Shown here: one piece after another, positions 1 to 15,000 of the stretch | Position numbering within the stretch: the first letter of the stretch is position 1 | How the letters are laid out: every line of letters begins with the position of its first letter | Source of the DNA: Ypsolopha sequella | Taxonomy: Eukaryota > Arthropoda > Insecta > Lepidoptera > Ypsolophidae | DNA length: 64,000 nucleotides | Direction of reading: 5' to 3' | Assembly (NCBI GenBank): GCA_934047225.1 | Contig: OW204009.1 | Coordinates: 18,116,898 to 18,180,897 of the forward strand | The notes under the pieces: generated by a model | Database searches by the model: none | The model's input: only the letters and a program-made list of their open reading frames with translations | Told to the model about the DNA's origin: nothing | Position numbers and translations under genes: made by a program

Positions 1-51
1 CACTGGAACCAGCACTAGAACCGGCTGCGGAACCGCCACCATAACCTCCAT
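1..51 (-). CDS. Gene 1 duplicated Gly/Ser-rich exon (copy 1, cut by window edge)
   Basis: Acceptor TTGATTTTCAG, then an open frame of 16 visible codons: GGYGGGSAAGSSAGSS. It is a copy of the exon at 238-303, offset by 252 bp. The donor lies beyond base 1, so the gene and probably the exon array continue leftward. Confidence 0.62.
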   Translation of the reverse strand, partial: MEVMVAVPQPVLVLVPV

Positions 52-3000
52 CTGAAAATCAAAAAAGTATGTATGCATTAGGATAATGGAGACTGCGAAC
101 TGCGAAGCATAGATAGTGCTATTAAACGAAAAAAAAAAAAACAAATAAAGCAGAAAAAGAAATAGTGCGAGAGTATAGGATTCATCTTGTGATGGTGTAT
201 GACTTCCTCATCCTATGACATATAAAACATAACCTACTATTATAAGAACTGCCACTGGAACTAGCACTAGAACCGGCTGCGGAACTGCCACCATAACCTC
301 TATCTGAAAATCAAAAAAGTATTTATGCATTAGGATAATGGAGACTGCGAAGCATAAATAGTGCTATTAAACGAAAAAAAAAATAAAACTAATAAAGCAG
401 AAAAAGAAATAGTGCGAGAGTATAGGATTCATGTAGTGACGTTGTATGACTTCCTCATCCTATGACATCATATAAAACATAACCTACTATTATAAGAACT
501 GCAACTGGCACTAGCACTAGTTGTTTTAAAAAATATATTTTTAATTACATAACATGTAAGACACATACAACAAATAATATCAAAAATACAGTTGGATATG
601 GTAAATTACGGTATAATAGGGTATTTTTCGTATTATACCAAAAAGTGCAAATGGTATAATACCGGCCTTACATACTCGTATCTAAACCTGACAGTCCTAA
701 GCCTAAAAACCATTAAGGAGAATTTTCAACCGAGCGTAGAAAATAAAAAAAAAACACAATTTAAACATTACACCGTAATTGTGTGTACTGCTGTATCAAT
801 AATAGTTTTTATTTCAACTCGATATGATACGTATTTCCAGAGTTATTACAAAATGAAAACTAATGAAAACATCGCACCGCACTATAAACTTCAAACCTCG
901 GTTCCGTCAGGTCAGTTAACTCATGACGTCACGTTTGTCAGTGTAGTCTGTTGTACGTAGAGAATCGGTCGTTTCAAGTGTTTTCGAGTGATATCATTTA
1001 TAATGGAGCACAGTTTTGACCGTGGTCTATCCGATAACTTGCCTATGATAGATACTATTACGTTTATTATACGTTTTTAGGATCCCGTAGTACCCGAAAG
1101 GTACAAAAGGTACGTTTATGGCGAGACTCCATTGTCTTCCGTCCGTCCGTAAGATAGTCTTTTATAAAACAATTATAGCCGGGTTATCATCCATAATTGA
1201 CTATTAATGGTTATTTACTGATTTTAATCGCTTTTTATCAAAATTATATTAAGGGCCTTACTATTGCCGAATGGATATTTGTAGTGACAAATATCGAGCT
1301 GTTAATTTGGCGATGGTAATCGTCTTAACATGATTATTATCACTGCCCATTGCTAGCATAATCCACGGCAAATGCTCTGGCTAAAATATTTGTTGTTGAG
1401 ATTGTCTATTACCGGAACTTCCACGGGAACTGCCACCGGAACTGCCACTATCCATGCTATAAATGCGAACGTGTGTTTGTTGGTTTGTCTTTCTTTTAAC
1501 ACAACGCAATAGCTTTAAGTTCACTTAAGGCTCCAGTCCCCTAAAAATCAGTATTCTTGCAGAATTATCAGAAAAGAAAGATTTTATTTTAGTTAGTAAG
1601 AAAGCAATAAATAAAATACACTTTACGTTAATTTATAGTGTGGAATTAGAAGATTCCAAAACACATTTTTTCATTTACTTTAATGCTACTTTTAATAGGT
1701 TTTTTAGGCTTTAAACATACCTTTATTTATGTTCTACGCGTTGAGAGTCTCATTCATGCACACGTCACGTAAAAATTATGACAAAAACAAGAAATTTATT
1801 CAGGTAACATTTATTCCCATATCTTTAACAATAATCTTACCTGGTTACTTTTTTGGATAATACTTTAGTTTTCTTATTTCAAGTGCTTAAAGTAGTTGTG
1901 ATTTTACGAATTCAACCACTGATAAAATATTTTTTTTCTACTAGAAAACTATCGCGTAGCGTAGTCAAATTTAAAACATGTAGAATAGAACTATTAATAA
2001 GTGAAATAACAAAAAACGGTATTTAAAAAATTATTTTAAGAACATTTATCAAATCGAAACTTATCGAGAGTTTAAAACACAAAACGCGTCGATATTTCCC
2101 TCAGTTTCGCTGGGACATCGCAGCGTTCAGACGTGTTTTGTATAGCTCGACGTCATTTTACCTCCCGCTCGCACGGTTGCTCCCTTTCCCTCGCGTAGAT
2201 TCTTATGGAGAGGCGAACTGTATCATGAAAGTTGCTCTACTTGAATATTGCACTTATCATTTAATAAGTAAACAACTATGAGTAAAATATTTTTTGAATA
2301 TTTTAAGAAATCCCTGTTTCGATAAAATATAGTCTAATCTACGTCCGTTCGTATTTCACAGCATCATAACTTTAGCACCATAAAGATAAAGACATGAAAT
2401 TTGGCACAAAAATAGCATTAATTTGCCTACATATTACATTGGAAAAAAAAGATGAAAAATTTGAAATTTTTTAAAATATTTTAAAAAAAAAGTGAGAAAA
2501 ATAAAAAAATATCCTAAAATTACAATATGGGTATCAAACTGTAGACACTAAGAAGATGATTGTAAAAATATATACTTTTACTATATTTACTGGCCCTGGT
2601 TTTGTGAAATCTTTAAAAAAACCACAATAATGTGTATGTCCGAAACTGGTAGACCGAAAAATATGAAAAAAATGCCCATTATAGATCATAACTGACCAAT
2701 AACCGGGAAAACTATAGTGATTTAAAAGTATAAAAAAAAGTAAAATAAATAAATAAATATATATAAAAATACAATATGGGTATCACATTGTAGGTATTAA
2801 AAAGCTTTTTGTAATAATATATAGTTTGGCTATATTTAATTGCATCTATTTCGAGAAATCCTTGAAAATCTATAAAAAAATGTATGTCTCCAAAACTGGT
2901 AGAACGAAAAATATGAAAAAAAATCATGGTAATATGCGTTTACGTAAGGATTAAAGAAATAAAATAAAGCGGTTGAGAAATTCACGAAAAAAAATGATAA

Positions 3001-6000
3001 AACTAAATTTATCATCTACAATACGGAACCCTAGGTTCTGACTAGAGTCTGACTCGCACTTAGCCGGTTTTTTTTTCAAGATGTTTGCGGTAGGCCGTTT
3101 TTAATTTAGTTTTCGGAGCTTTTATTACTACCCTTAATTTTTACCATAAGTATCCGGTTATCCGGATAATACATTATCCGTTATCCGGATAGTAAAAATC
3201 TGCGAATAATTGCATGCCCTAATTCGCTTAGATTAAGTTATGTTAATGTGTGTTAATTCTAAAACCCGTAAAGCCGTGTTTTAGAAGTTGTGGTCTAAAA
3301 AACCCACGGGGATGGCGTGACACAAATTTTATACCAGCACCGCTGTCGCCACTTTTTGGAATAACTAAAGTCAAAGCTACATACTTTTTATTACTTTACT
3401 TACTTTTATTTAAAATATCTTAAAAAGCTATCGAAGTCACCAAAACCGACGGTCGAGATAACAACGTGCTAGACAATAATGCATCAAAACAAAAGAACGT
3501 ACGCAGCTGCGGTTCTTATCATTTAAACATCACATCTCTAAAACTAAATTTTTTACCTTTTTTATTGCACCTTAGTCATAATCATGGACACACAAACTGA
3601 CAGACACTTAATTACCGTAAGAGTTTCTATTTTTGATATTATATTACTTAAAGAACTGATTGTAATATGTGTGTGAGTATTAGGAATACATAATTTTAAA
3701 TGTTTTCATTGTTACGATTTGATTATTAATTTTCTACATTTCCAAATTTTATAAAGGTATTTTTTATGTCGGGCATTAGTTAAATGAAAATCTTGATGAA
3801 TAAAGAAATTTTCGGGCACAACTACACGCTTTTTAGGGCATGCAGGTTTCCTTAGAGCGATAGGGCTCATCACGTTGAGACGTAATAATCGACAGAAAAA
3901 CGCGGGTCTACTTATAGGTACACGTATGGGTGGACTTATGACTTGCATCTCACAGTTCACACTTGGACCACCTCTTGACACCCCTTCGGTAAAAATCTGC
4001 AAATAATTGCATTTGTCTAAATACTAATCACTCTTACTGCTACCAATAAGCCATCTATTCCAGGTAGATTTACTTTTGTTTATTTTGCTTTTGCAAATTA
4101 ATTTTGTTTGTTCCGATAAACAAACCAAATTAAAAATCTTCAGGTGTATGTATATATGTATATAATTTATTGTGTATTATAATTAAATAATCTATATTAA
4201 AATTAAGTACCTAACATAAAAATATTATATCATAAAACCTATAAATATAAATACAGTAAATTTAATCTTAAAATTATTAAAATAAATAAAAAATGCTGGC
4301 CAGATCACCACCGTCGTTCGGTAGTGTACCCAGAAGGCTGGCAGCATTGCCTCGCTGAATAGCGAGGCTAATTCTTTGACCGAAATAGGCTCCAGCCCTC
4401 GGGTCACTGGAAGCGTCGATCAGGCGCGATGATATGTCTCTGTAGAGACGTCGCGCATCCGGTCCCCACGGTCCGAGTGTCTCCACTCCAAAGGGCACAA
4501 ACATGTAGCCCTCACCTAGGGCTGCATATTTGCGCCGTTTGTCCGATTCCGCCGATGTTGCCGCCGCGCCCGCTCTGGAAGCGGTCGCTGAAAGGTGGGA
4601 TGGCGCCATCGTATCGACGCAAGTTGCATCCCGCACCAACGGCCGCCCAAAATCTTCATATGTCAAATTTTAAGTAATCGTACACTCATTTAACGAAGTA
4701 GAGCAACATTCAGGTGCGGTCTCTAACATCTTAATGCAGCGGGGGGAGCGCCACTTCTAAAGCCTCAGGTAATATGAAAGCGAAATGTTGCAAAGAGAGT
4801 CTGGGGCCTTAAGCATAAATTAAATACTAACAATATGTAAATTTGGATCCACAGAAAGAGCGGGTCTCCCTTAATGCAGGTTTTTAAAACTTAAAAGGGC
4901 AGTCCCACCCCAGAAAACGACCATTTTGTAAAGTAAATAAAGAATTTTTGAATTTTGTATTTGTATTAATAGGAAAAAATCGGTCAAGTGCGAGTCAGAC
5001 TCGCGTACCTAGGGTTCCGTAATGCGACAGTTTTGGGAATGTTGCCATTTCGTTTTCGTGAATTTCGCAACCGCTATATTGTTCCTGTAATATTTACGTA
5101 AGCGCATATTATCATGATTTTCTTAATGTTTTTCGGTCCACCAGTTTTGGAGATAAGATAAGGAGGATAACATATACTTTTTGTGGTTTTTCGAGTATTT
5201 CTCGGAAAAGATGCAACTAAATATAAATAAACAATATACTTTTACAATTAGCTCTTTAATACCTACAATTTATTACCCATATTGTATTTTTATAAAAAAA
5301 AATATTTACTTATTCTACTTCTTTTTTTAAAAGTATATATTTTTACAATAAACTTTTTAATATCTACAATTTGATACCCATATTGTATTTTTAGGATAAT
5401 ATTTTTTATTTTTCTCAGTGTTGTTTTGGAAATATTTTGAACAATTTCAAATTTTTCATTTTTTTTTACATCGTGATATGTGAGCAAATTGATGCAGGTT
5501 TTGTACCAAATTTCAAGCCTTTATCTTTAACAGTGCTAAAGTTATTAGGCTGTGACATACCGACGGATGGACGGACGGACGGACAGCGGAGTCTCACCAT
5601 AAAGTTACTTTTGTACCTTTTAGGTACTACGGAACCCCAAAAATAAGGAAACGGCGGCCTATATTCTTCTACAGCGACAACTTTAATTACTACCTGACAT
5701 ACTGGTACAAATATATAATTAATTTGCCCACATATTGCGGTGTAAAAAAAGATAAACAATTTGAAATTGTTCAAAATATTTCCAAAACAAAAGTGAAAAA
5801 ATTATATAAGTACTTTCACTACATTAACTGGCACTGGCTTCGAAAAATCTTTAAAAAACCACAAAATATGTATGCCCCCCTTATATCTCCGAAACTGGTA
5901 GACCGAAAAAAAATGTCGGTTATAGATCATAACTGGCCAATTATAGGAAAACTATAGCGATTAAAAAAAAATTGAGCACAAATGAAAAATATAAAAAAAA

Positions 6001-9000
6001 GAAAAATAAAAAAATATTTAATAGAAATACAATATGGGTATTAAATTTTAGGTGTTAAAAAGCTGATTGTAAAAATATATAGTTTGACTGTATTTAATTG
6101 CATCAATTTCGAGAAATCCTTGAAAACCCATAAAAAATGATATGTCCCCCCCTTATCTCCAAAACTGGTGGACCGAAAAATAGGAAAAAAAATCATTGTA
6201 ATATGTATTTACGTAAAGAACAAGAAAAAATAAAGCGGTTGAGAAATTCAGGAAAAAAATACAAAATTAAATTCATCATCCACAATACGGAACCCTAGGT
6301 ACGCGAGTCTGATTCGCACTTGGCCGGTTTTCTATCACTGGCCGCCTCTCTGTTTTTAACGTCTCAAACACTAATCTGAAGGTCACGTGTTCTAATCTTG
6401 TTGAGGCATTTTCGGTTTGCGTGCTTCTGAAGCCACATTACACATTAAGAACCCGCTCCGAATCGTACTTCATACATATCTGAAAACCATAATAACTCGC
6501 GAAAGTGGAACAATTCAATCAAATAAATTTTAGGCTTTCATTTAGACGGTCAATATGAAGTGGTGTATTTCCCTGATTTTTTTACAAACATCGAGTTAAA
6601 TACCAGAAAAATATTTAAAATAATGGGTTTCGCCCTAAAATCGAATACTTTTACAAGGCTTCGTTAAGTGACTTATAAAAATTTAACAAGCAAAGTAAGC
6701 ACATACACCACTTGAAAGTATCATCGATATTCTAATTTATTAAAACAGAATAAAAAATAACAAGTAATCGAGGCACAATTAAGGTATTCGAAATAATTAT
6801 TATTTCCAACGCAAAGGGCGAGACTCGCTCAGCACAGTTCGAACGGCGTGGGGCAAAGCGTGAGGCGCTTGTTTAGATCAGCCAGCCAAATATGCGCTTT
6901 ATTGTCGCGATACGTCTCACTTCACATCGGATTTGGCGTCATCCTGCAACGGGTTCTTAAGGCGATACCAAAAAAAAAAGGGTTTTTTTCGAATCCATTT
7001 ACTCCACTAACGTCATCTACGTATTTAATTTTTGGGTAAATGTTTATTGAGTACTTATTTAATTAAGGGTCTCACTGAAGGAAAACGCGATTGGATGAAA
7101 TTTTCTTGATAGAATTTAATTCCGAAAAGACCTCTAAATTGTTTAATTTTTTCCTGTAATTCTGAAATCCCAACTAATTTCATTGTGAAATTGCATTCAA
7201 AATGTGGATATTATGTATTTGCAGGGTCTCCTTGAAAATCTTTTTGACAAAATAGCTTAGTTTATTTTTAAACAATTTTCATGTGGTTTGGCGCTTATGT
7301 TATTCTAGTTTGAGTCGAGCGCATTGTTTGCGCTCTCTTTTTTTCTCATGTAGAAGTAATTAACGCTGTCACTTTATATCTCATCGAGCTGATATGACAC
7401 TGTGACCCTAAGATTCAGGATTACCTAAACTAAGGAACAGAATAACTCCCTGGGTACTTAAGATAATTACTAAAGACATAGAATAAAATATATAAGTCTT
7501 GTACCTAATTTTATATTATACAAGGTGACTTTTTGATCATCGTCCAAATTCATACTGGAGGCTTGATAAGTGATCAGAATCTTGGATCAGTAACAATTTT
7601 TGTGAGATTCGTAAAATGAAATTTCGGCTTCCCATATAAATTCAGTTCCAGTCCCGAGTGAATCACTATGGGGAGTCGAAATTTCATTTTACGAATTTCA
7701 CCAAAATTATTATTGATCCATGATACTGATCACTTACCAAGCCTCCAGGATGAATTTGGACGATGATCAAAAAGTCACCTTGTATAAATAAATATAATTT
7801 TAGCTGTATTAGCTTTTTATTTGTAGTTTTAACAATTACATGATAATAATAAAAAATAAACTTTATATTTTCGATATATTTCGGCCTCATCAGTGAGGCC
7901 GTCATCAGTCATCAGTACCTAATTTTAAGGATATTTTTGTAATGAAAATAAAGAATTATTATTATTATTACTTTCATAGAATTAAATGAGACTTGAGGAT
8001 AATTCATGATTTATATGAACGGCTCACCTCAATACGTGTTATGATCGGGAAAGCCGACCAGTTTCAGCAGATTTAGACTGCCTTCATCTGGGCGAGTAAA
8101 GACGTTTACGCGACGACGTTACGCCTCACACTCACACTCACATTACTTTCGTTTAGATTCGTGTTCCCTCCCAGTTTGCCCGTGACCTCTGTCAGAGATA
8201 GATCTGTGTCCTGCCAGGTCGCTGTCTGCTCGCGATGTATTCAATGGGGGCGCTCCCCGCGTTCTCGATTAAACCACGCCTCTCGAGCTATGATTTATTT
8301 TTTACGTATCACCTTAAGCTATGGGTCCAAATTGTGCCCGGAGTATGGCGGTAGTCACTACTGGGACGTTATGATCGTCGGTGAAATGTAGAGCTAGGAG
8401 CATGGACTCTGAGTTGCATATCACAGTCCGTACTCGGAATCAGGGTAGCGGCTGGCTGATGATGACGGAGGACCGCCAAGAGGGGCGAAATATTGGAGAA
8501 GCCTATGACCAGCAGTAGATGAACACAGAATGATGGATGGATGGACTTGAAAACACCTCTGACACGGGATGAATGTTGTGATGATTTATAATATATGAGA
8601 TATAAAACACTAGCTTTTGCCCGGGCTTCGACGTATAGTCGTATCGAAACCCATCTCATCCCATCTTACTAATGACACTATCCCATCCCATCCCATCCTC
8701 ACTATCCCATCCCACTAATATTCAACGGCGTGAAGGAGTACATCACTTTTCCATAGATACTTTACACCCCATTGCCTTCTAATGGGAACTGTTTTATGGG
8801 ATAAAAAGTAGGGTATGTCCTATTCCAAGTCTATAACTACATTTATGCAAAGTTTCAGCCTAATCTATTCAGTAGTTTCGGCGTGCAGGAGTAACAAACA
8901 TCCATCCATCCATCCAAACTTTCGCATTTATAATATTAGTAAAATAGTAAAACATAACCTACCACTAGAGGACGCTGAAGAAGCTGCTGCTGCTGCTGTT

Positions 9001-12000
9001 GCTGCTTCTTGTGAATCTGAGAACAGAAAAAAGAATTATGTATTAGAGATACTTAATAGAGTGGATACTATACAGAGTGGAAAAATTTAAGGGCCCAGCG
9101 GGCCTATTGTGTATCTCTAGTTGCCTTCTGGACTGGGTGTCTATCATCAAAAACATAGATATACTATCGAATTCCGATGTCCTAAGGATATTTTCGCACT
9201 TGAAGTGACGACACAGATTGTTAATAGTTCAATACCCACTAAAGGCAATTTTGAAATTTCAGTTTTTAGCTATGTTTTTGATGATAGACACCTCGTGCAG
9301 TTGGCAACTAAAGATACACAATAGGGGGGCTGGAGGGAAACTACCTTAACCCCCGGTTTCTGAAAGGCCAATCAATGTTAACAGTAGATTAAAAAATAAT
9401 TATCTGCGGATTAAGCCAGAAAAAGTGGGAATTTTACATTGAAATCAAAAAGTTAATTTATTGATTCATCACTATTCAGACTTCATATATGCTTTATTTT
9501 CACCGTTATTTGCGGTTAAAGTTTTTTTAATCTACTGTTAACTTTGATTGGCCTTTCAGAAACCGGGGGTAAATCTTTTAGCTAGCTCATTTTTACTGAA
9601 AGGAAACATTCCTTTATTTTTTAAAAGAAACAAAACTGCATTCAAAGATATTCTAAAATTTGCTTGTCTCACCCGGGAACTGAACCAACTAAAAATTAAA
9701 AAATAAACCCTCGCTATTTTATTATACGAATCAGTAGGATTATTGTTCAGGATAAAATTTGTTTAATAAACATTTAGTCTTACACTAAACTTACTTTAAA
9801 GAACTTGTAATAAATATTTAATTTCATGGGTATCTCGTACAACAGATGAGTGTAAGACCAAATGTTTATTAGACAAATTTTATCCTGAACAATAATCCTA
9901 CCGATTCGTATAATAAAATAGCGAGGGTTTATTTTTTAATTTTTTAGTTGGTTCGATTCCCGGGTGAGACAAGCAAATTTCGGAATATCTTTGAATGCAG
10001 TTTTGTTTCTTTTAAAAAATAAAGGAATGTTTCCTTTCAGTAAAATGAGTTAACTAAAGGATTTAAGGTACTTCCCCTCCAGGGCCCTTAAATTTTTTCC
10101 ACCCTGTGTTTTACAAGCATAAATAGTGTTAGTAGAGGCACAATTGTTTTCGGTTTGCGTGCTTCGGAAACACATTAAGCTATGGGTCCATATTATGTCC
10201 AAAGTATGGCGGTAGTCACTACTGGGACGTTATGATCGTCGGTGAAATGTAGAGCTACGAGCATGGACTGTGACTTGAATTTCACTGTCCGTCACAAATT
10301 ATAAAGGGATACTTCGTACGTCCGTATTCGGAATGCGGGTAGTGGGTGGACTAAGATGACGGAGGACAGCCAAAAGTGGCGAAATATTGGAGAGGCCTAT
10401 GTCCAACAGTGGACGAACACAGGCTGATGAATGGATGGACTCGGAAACTCCTGAGACCCTCTTGGCGTTTCATGTCATGATGATTTATAATATATGACAT
10501 ATAAAACATAACCTACTAGCAGTGGCTGCTGAAGAGGCTGCTGCTGCTGCAGCTGCATCTTGTGAACCTGAGAACAGAAATAAATCATTATTTATTGGAG
10601 ATACTTACTGGAGTGGATACTACATTTTACAAGCATAGATAGTGTTGCAAAGAAAAAATAAAACAATAAATAAAGCAGAAGAAGAAATAGTGCGTGTCAA
10701 AGTGATTTAAACTAGTGGTACTTGTTACTACTGGATGTCGCAGGCTTTGTAGGAAGTTGTTAAAGTAATCTTTGTAATTATAATAAGGATTTTGGACGCC
10801 GCCGCCTCCGTGTTGGCCAACGTAATTTTGTTGACCGCCGTAATATTGTTGGCCAAAACCGCCGTCTTGTTTGCCAAATGCTCCATTTTGGCCATAATTC
10901 TTGAAATAATCGGTCCAACGATTTCGGCTGCCGCTTCCGCTTTGTCTGCTAAGTCCTCCATAAAGGCCAAAATTCGGGAAGTTATCGCTGATACCTAGTT
11001 GGCTGCCGAATCCTTAAAAAACATTTTATTGTTACTCTATTGCGAGGTCGCCGATTTTAACCACTTTTCGTTTTTCTGTAAGATAGTCTGGAGTAAGGTT
11101 TGGGATGCGATCTATTGTTGTTTTAACATAATATAAATACCTCCTCTTTATTAAAATAAAAACAATAAAAAAGACAATGCAATGTTTAGTAACAATACAA
11201 GGCAACAATGGGCGGTCTTGTCGCTTAGAACGATTTCTTCAGACAGATGTTGTTTTAGCGATAATGAGAGTTAAGATTTAAGTAAGTGTGCTCTAAGTCA
11301 ATTCACTAAAATAGCGTTATATACACTGTGTTATAAAGATAAGTAGGTTTAGTAAGTTTGCTGAAATATGTAGTTAATAGTGTTATTTTGTAGATTTATA
11401 AGATAAAATAAGTGAAACACATCCTATCGCATTAGGTTGCATTCCTGTAATCAGTGGCGTGCACAGAACTTTTTTCCGGAAAAGCAATCAGAAGGTCAAG
11501 TACGACAGTAAAAAAAATATGAAAAAATTTAAATAACACTTTGAAAAAAAAAAGTTTGTATGAAAATATTCACTCTAGGGTACCTACTCTGGGCGTCATA
11601 CAAACTTTTTTTTTTCAAAGTGTTATTAAAAATTTTTAATTTTTTTTTATTGTCGTACTTGACCTTCTGATTGCTTTTCCGGAAAAAAGTTCTGTGCACG
11701 CCACTGCCTGTAATGGTAGGTTTGGAAATAAATAAATAAAAAAGTACAATTGTATTAATATCTAAGTAACAAAAGAATAGGTACTACATAAGCAATACAT
11801 AACAAGCAATACAGACAAACCGCAACAAGTCGAATTAATTTGAACTTAACTCGCTTGAAATAATAAAGAATATATAATCAACTAGCTGACCCGGCGAACT
11901 TCGTTGACTTCGTTCCGCCTAACAGTCTAATAATATCGTGTTAACTTTAGTTAAACTTAATTTAGGATTTCATTAAGGTAATAACATTAATACGACTTTT

Positions 12001-15000
12001 TTGCAAATACAGAAATGTTTTCTTGCTTGCCATTGCAAAAGAAGAATGGCAGGGACCCATGTAGTTTCAGTACCGTTTTTAGGCTTAGCGTAGGGTATTG
12101 AATATATGCAGAAATTATAGTTCTTGGAATAACTAAGCGATTTTTAAAACTTGGGGTTTAGATGTCAGAACGCTAGATAAATAGGTTTCTTTTATATGCG
12201 TAGTTTTGTCAACAGATGGCACCACCTGCTGTAAAATTCGTAAAATTAATTAATTAATTTATTGTTATTCGATAATTTATCCGATATTTTATTAATTATT
12301 CTGCTATTCGGAGCGGATAAGAATACACTAAAAAAGAGATAACTAACATCGATCCAGCCGATCTTGAGTTATAAGTGGTGTAACTAACACGACTTTGTTT
12401 TATATATTTAAAGATTATATTGAATAAGACTAAGGCCAATGAATTTCTTCACAGATTAATATGCCGAGTGTAAACTAACGGACAGTTTATAAGTGAAATC
12501 ACTTTTTTTATTTTCAATGCAAGTGCTCAATTTTACCGCACTCGTGCTTTATTTTTTTTTTAAATTTATTTACAGGAACTTGGCTAACCTGCAACCTTCC
12601 AACGGCTCTGGATAATCAGTACTTTTGAGCCAGTTATACTTTTAAGTTCACATTAAATGTTAAAGGAAAGAAATTATAGTTTTGATGTATTTACAAATTG
12701 GAAAATAATAATCCGGGTCACTTAAAAGTTCGTGTAAGCGGGGAAAGTAATTATTATTATCACTATCATTCTTCAGAGGTTATAATATAGTTCTTTGTTT
12801 CGCACACAAACACATTTTGGAACGCATCCGCATGCGAGTCACAGTTCTATGTCGTGTATTGGAACGTACTATCGGGTTTTTTGAGGGTTTTTCCGTCAAG
12901 ATGGGAATTTGCTCAGAATAAGGAATATTCCTTATTCTTAGGAATATTCCTTATTCTGAGGGAATTTGCGTGCACGGAAAGAAAAAAAAAAGTAAAGCAG
13001 CCCGCCTAAAGTTTATATCTGAGATATGGAGTATTTTTTGTTTATTTGTTTCCAAAAAATCTACAATTCAATTGATAAATCATTGGACTTGGACATTGAA
13101 TCATATTCTCTTGCCGCCAAAATCAAGAGATAACTATTTGAATACTCCGAAAGTTTTGTTCAGTGGAAAAAATATATAAAAATGCTGCATCATTTTCCGA
13201 ATGAGTACATGTTTGCCTTGTATTTTTCAACATTCTGAATTTCATTTATCTGTGTTTTAACAAAGTGCTTATTAGTAATATTATTATTCTGGAAATTTTG
13301 ATCTCGTCTCTTTCGCTCATGCCTCAGCCACACGCTCGACGAGTGGCGAGGGAAATGGTGAGGGAAGTGGTGAGAGACATCGTGTGGCTGCGTTATTCAT
13401 GCTGCCGCTCACGCTACCGCTCGCGTTGCCCACCACCTCCGTTTTTGTCGGTTTCTTGTGCGCGGATCAAAAGCCCAACAATGTGACGACCACACACGCG
13501 TATTACGTTACTTACGCGCACGCAGTACGCATCGAGCGCTCTTGATAGAAGTACGTACGGTTGATTTATGCAAGTATGTCACCGCATGAATTGCGTGCGG
13601 CGTATGATGACGCAAAGAATGTAGCGATGAGTGAGGCGAGTGGAGCAGTGTGTGGCTCGGTAGGGCAACATCGCGGTAGAGTGAAGAGCAACGCAAGCAG
13701 CAGGACGAAGAGCAACGTGTGGCTGAGGGGTTAACTAGATGAATTCAAAAGAGAGATAGAGAGATGGTATACTCTCAGTCAGAAACCAGTGAATGATGCG
13801 AGCAGTCTCGAGAGTACAGCCTGCGCATCTGCGTGCGAAGCGAACTGCCACAGAATCCCAACCGGCTCAAATTGGATTTGAGGTTGGCAGCCTCGTGAGC
13901 CAAGTTTGAGATACTTCCTCCTCTTCTCGGTTTTGGCTTTCACGAGGGTCTCGTTATGCGGGATTGTGATATCCACCAAAAACACTCTAGACTGCGCCCG
14001 GTCCATCAACACGATGTAAGGTTTATACACAAACATCTTCCTAGCCATGATGACGGTTTGGTCTATTAGAGCTTAGCGTGGTTATTTAATAGTACCAGGG
14101 CACTGGTAAGTACTTGCAATATGGCACTCTGACTATGACTAGTTTACTAAACTGTACTTGTCGGTGGATTCCCCATTAAGAATTTTGAGGCTGGTTGTGT
14201 CTGTGCAGATACTCAGTGTTAGCGATAGCGGAACAACCAGAAATAACATGTCGAAGTTTCTCTTTGGGGTAGGCACATGCCCGGCAGATGTCCTGGGTCT
14301 CTTGTGATCATTAATTATGTACTTCTGGTAGTCATGCCTCTTTATCACTTGACCCTGTATTACACAGACAAAACTCTTAGTTTCCCCCAAGAGGTCAACG
14401 AAACGAAGCCAATACAGAGAGGATTTTTGTCTAGAGCTTTTTTGTTTATGTGAACAGCTGTTCAGCGGTGCTAAGTACCAATGTTGACACTATTGCTCAC
14501 TGTCGAAGGACAGAGTCCTTTATCGCATGCCACGACCTCATTATGGATCGTTTTCGCCAGAAAATAACTCCTGAGACTGCATATCTCAAGGTTATTTGAG
14601 ACTGTATATCTCAAGGCTATTTGACCTCCACATTTACGTAGAAGATACAGCCTTGAGCGATGATTTTGGATGATGCATGAAGAAGGATCATGGTTGTACA
14701 AACTTTTCTTTTGTCTATCGCTCTGAGTCTATCTCCATCCATCAGCCTGGTTCGGCCACTAATGGATGTAGGCCTTTCCAATATTTTACCAATCTTGGCG
14801 GTCTTCCTGGAGGTATTGCCTATACTCACACAAGCTGGGCAGACATATTAGCGCGGTGGCAAAACCCTCGCACCAGTGACGTCAGTGCGCATCACCAGTC
14901 TGGTTTATATAAGGGCCGGCAATTGGGGATGGATATACATTACCGCCATCAATCGATCATGGTGGACCATATATATGGTTGTACCCGTTCGAGAGCTTTG

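Larger units (their letters stand above)
1..525 (-). repeat. Tandem exon-intron duplication, period 252 bp
   Basis: Two near-identical units and one partial unit: CACTGGAA at position 1 recurs at 253, and the same exon end recurs at 488-521. Each unit holds one phase-1 exon plus its intron. The duplication therefore adds coding repeats directly. Confidence 0.85.
9072..10107. mobile_element. Foldback DNA element with 259-bp inverted arms, carrying two nested MITEs
   Basis: Ends are ACAGAGTGG and (reverse) ACAGGGTGG, followed by AAAAATTTAAGGGCCC. The right arm is 9849-10107 (259 bp). The left arm, 9072-9786, is interrupted by MITEs at 9099-9329 and 9350-9569. Removing each MITE with one target duplication leaves 258 bp that match the right arm. 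It lies in the intron between gene 1 exons 4 and 5. No transposase; superfamily unknown. Confidence 0.8.

Noticed and set aside
592..960. 122-codon plus ORF
   Set aside because: No domain, no splice context, lies in the gene 1 intron region with AT-rich composition; likely chance.
10728..10970. 80-codon minus ORF over gene 1 exon 3
   Set aside because: It is in another frame; the spliced frame is open across the whole exon and joins exons 2 and 4 in phase.
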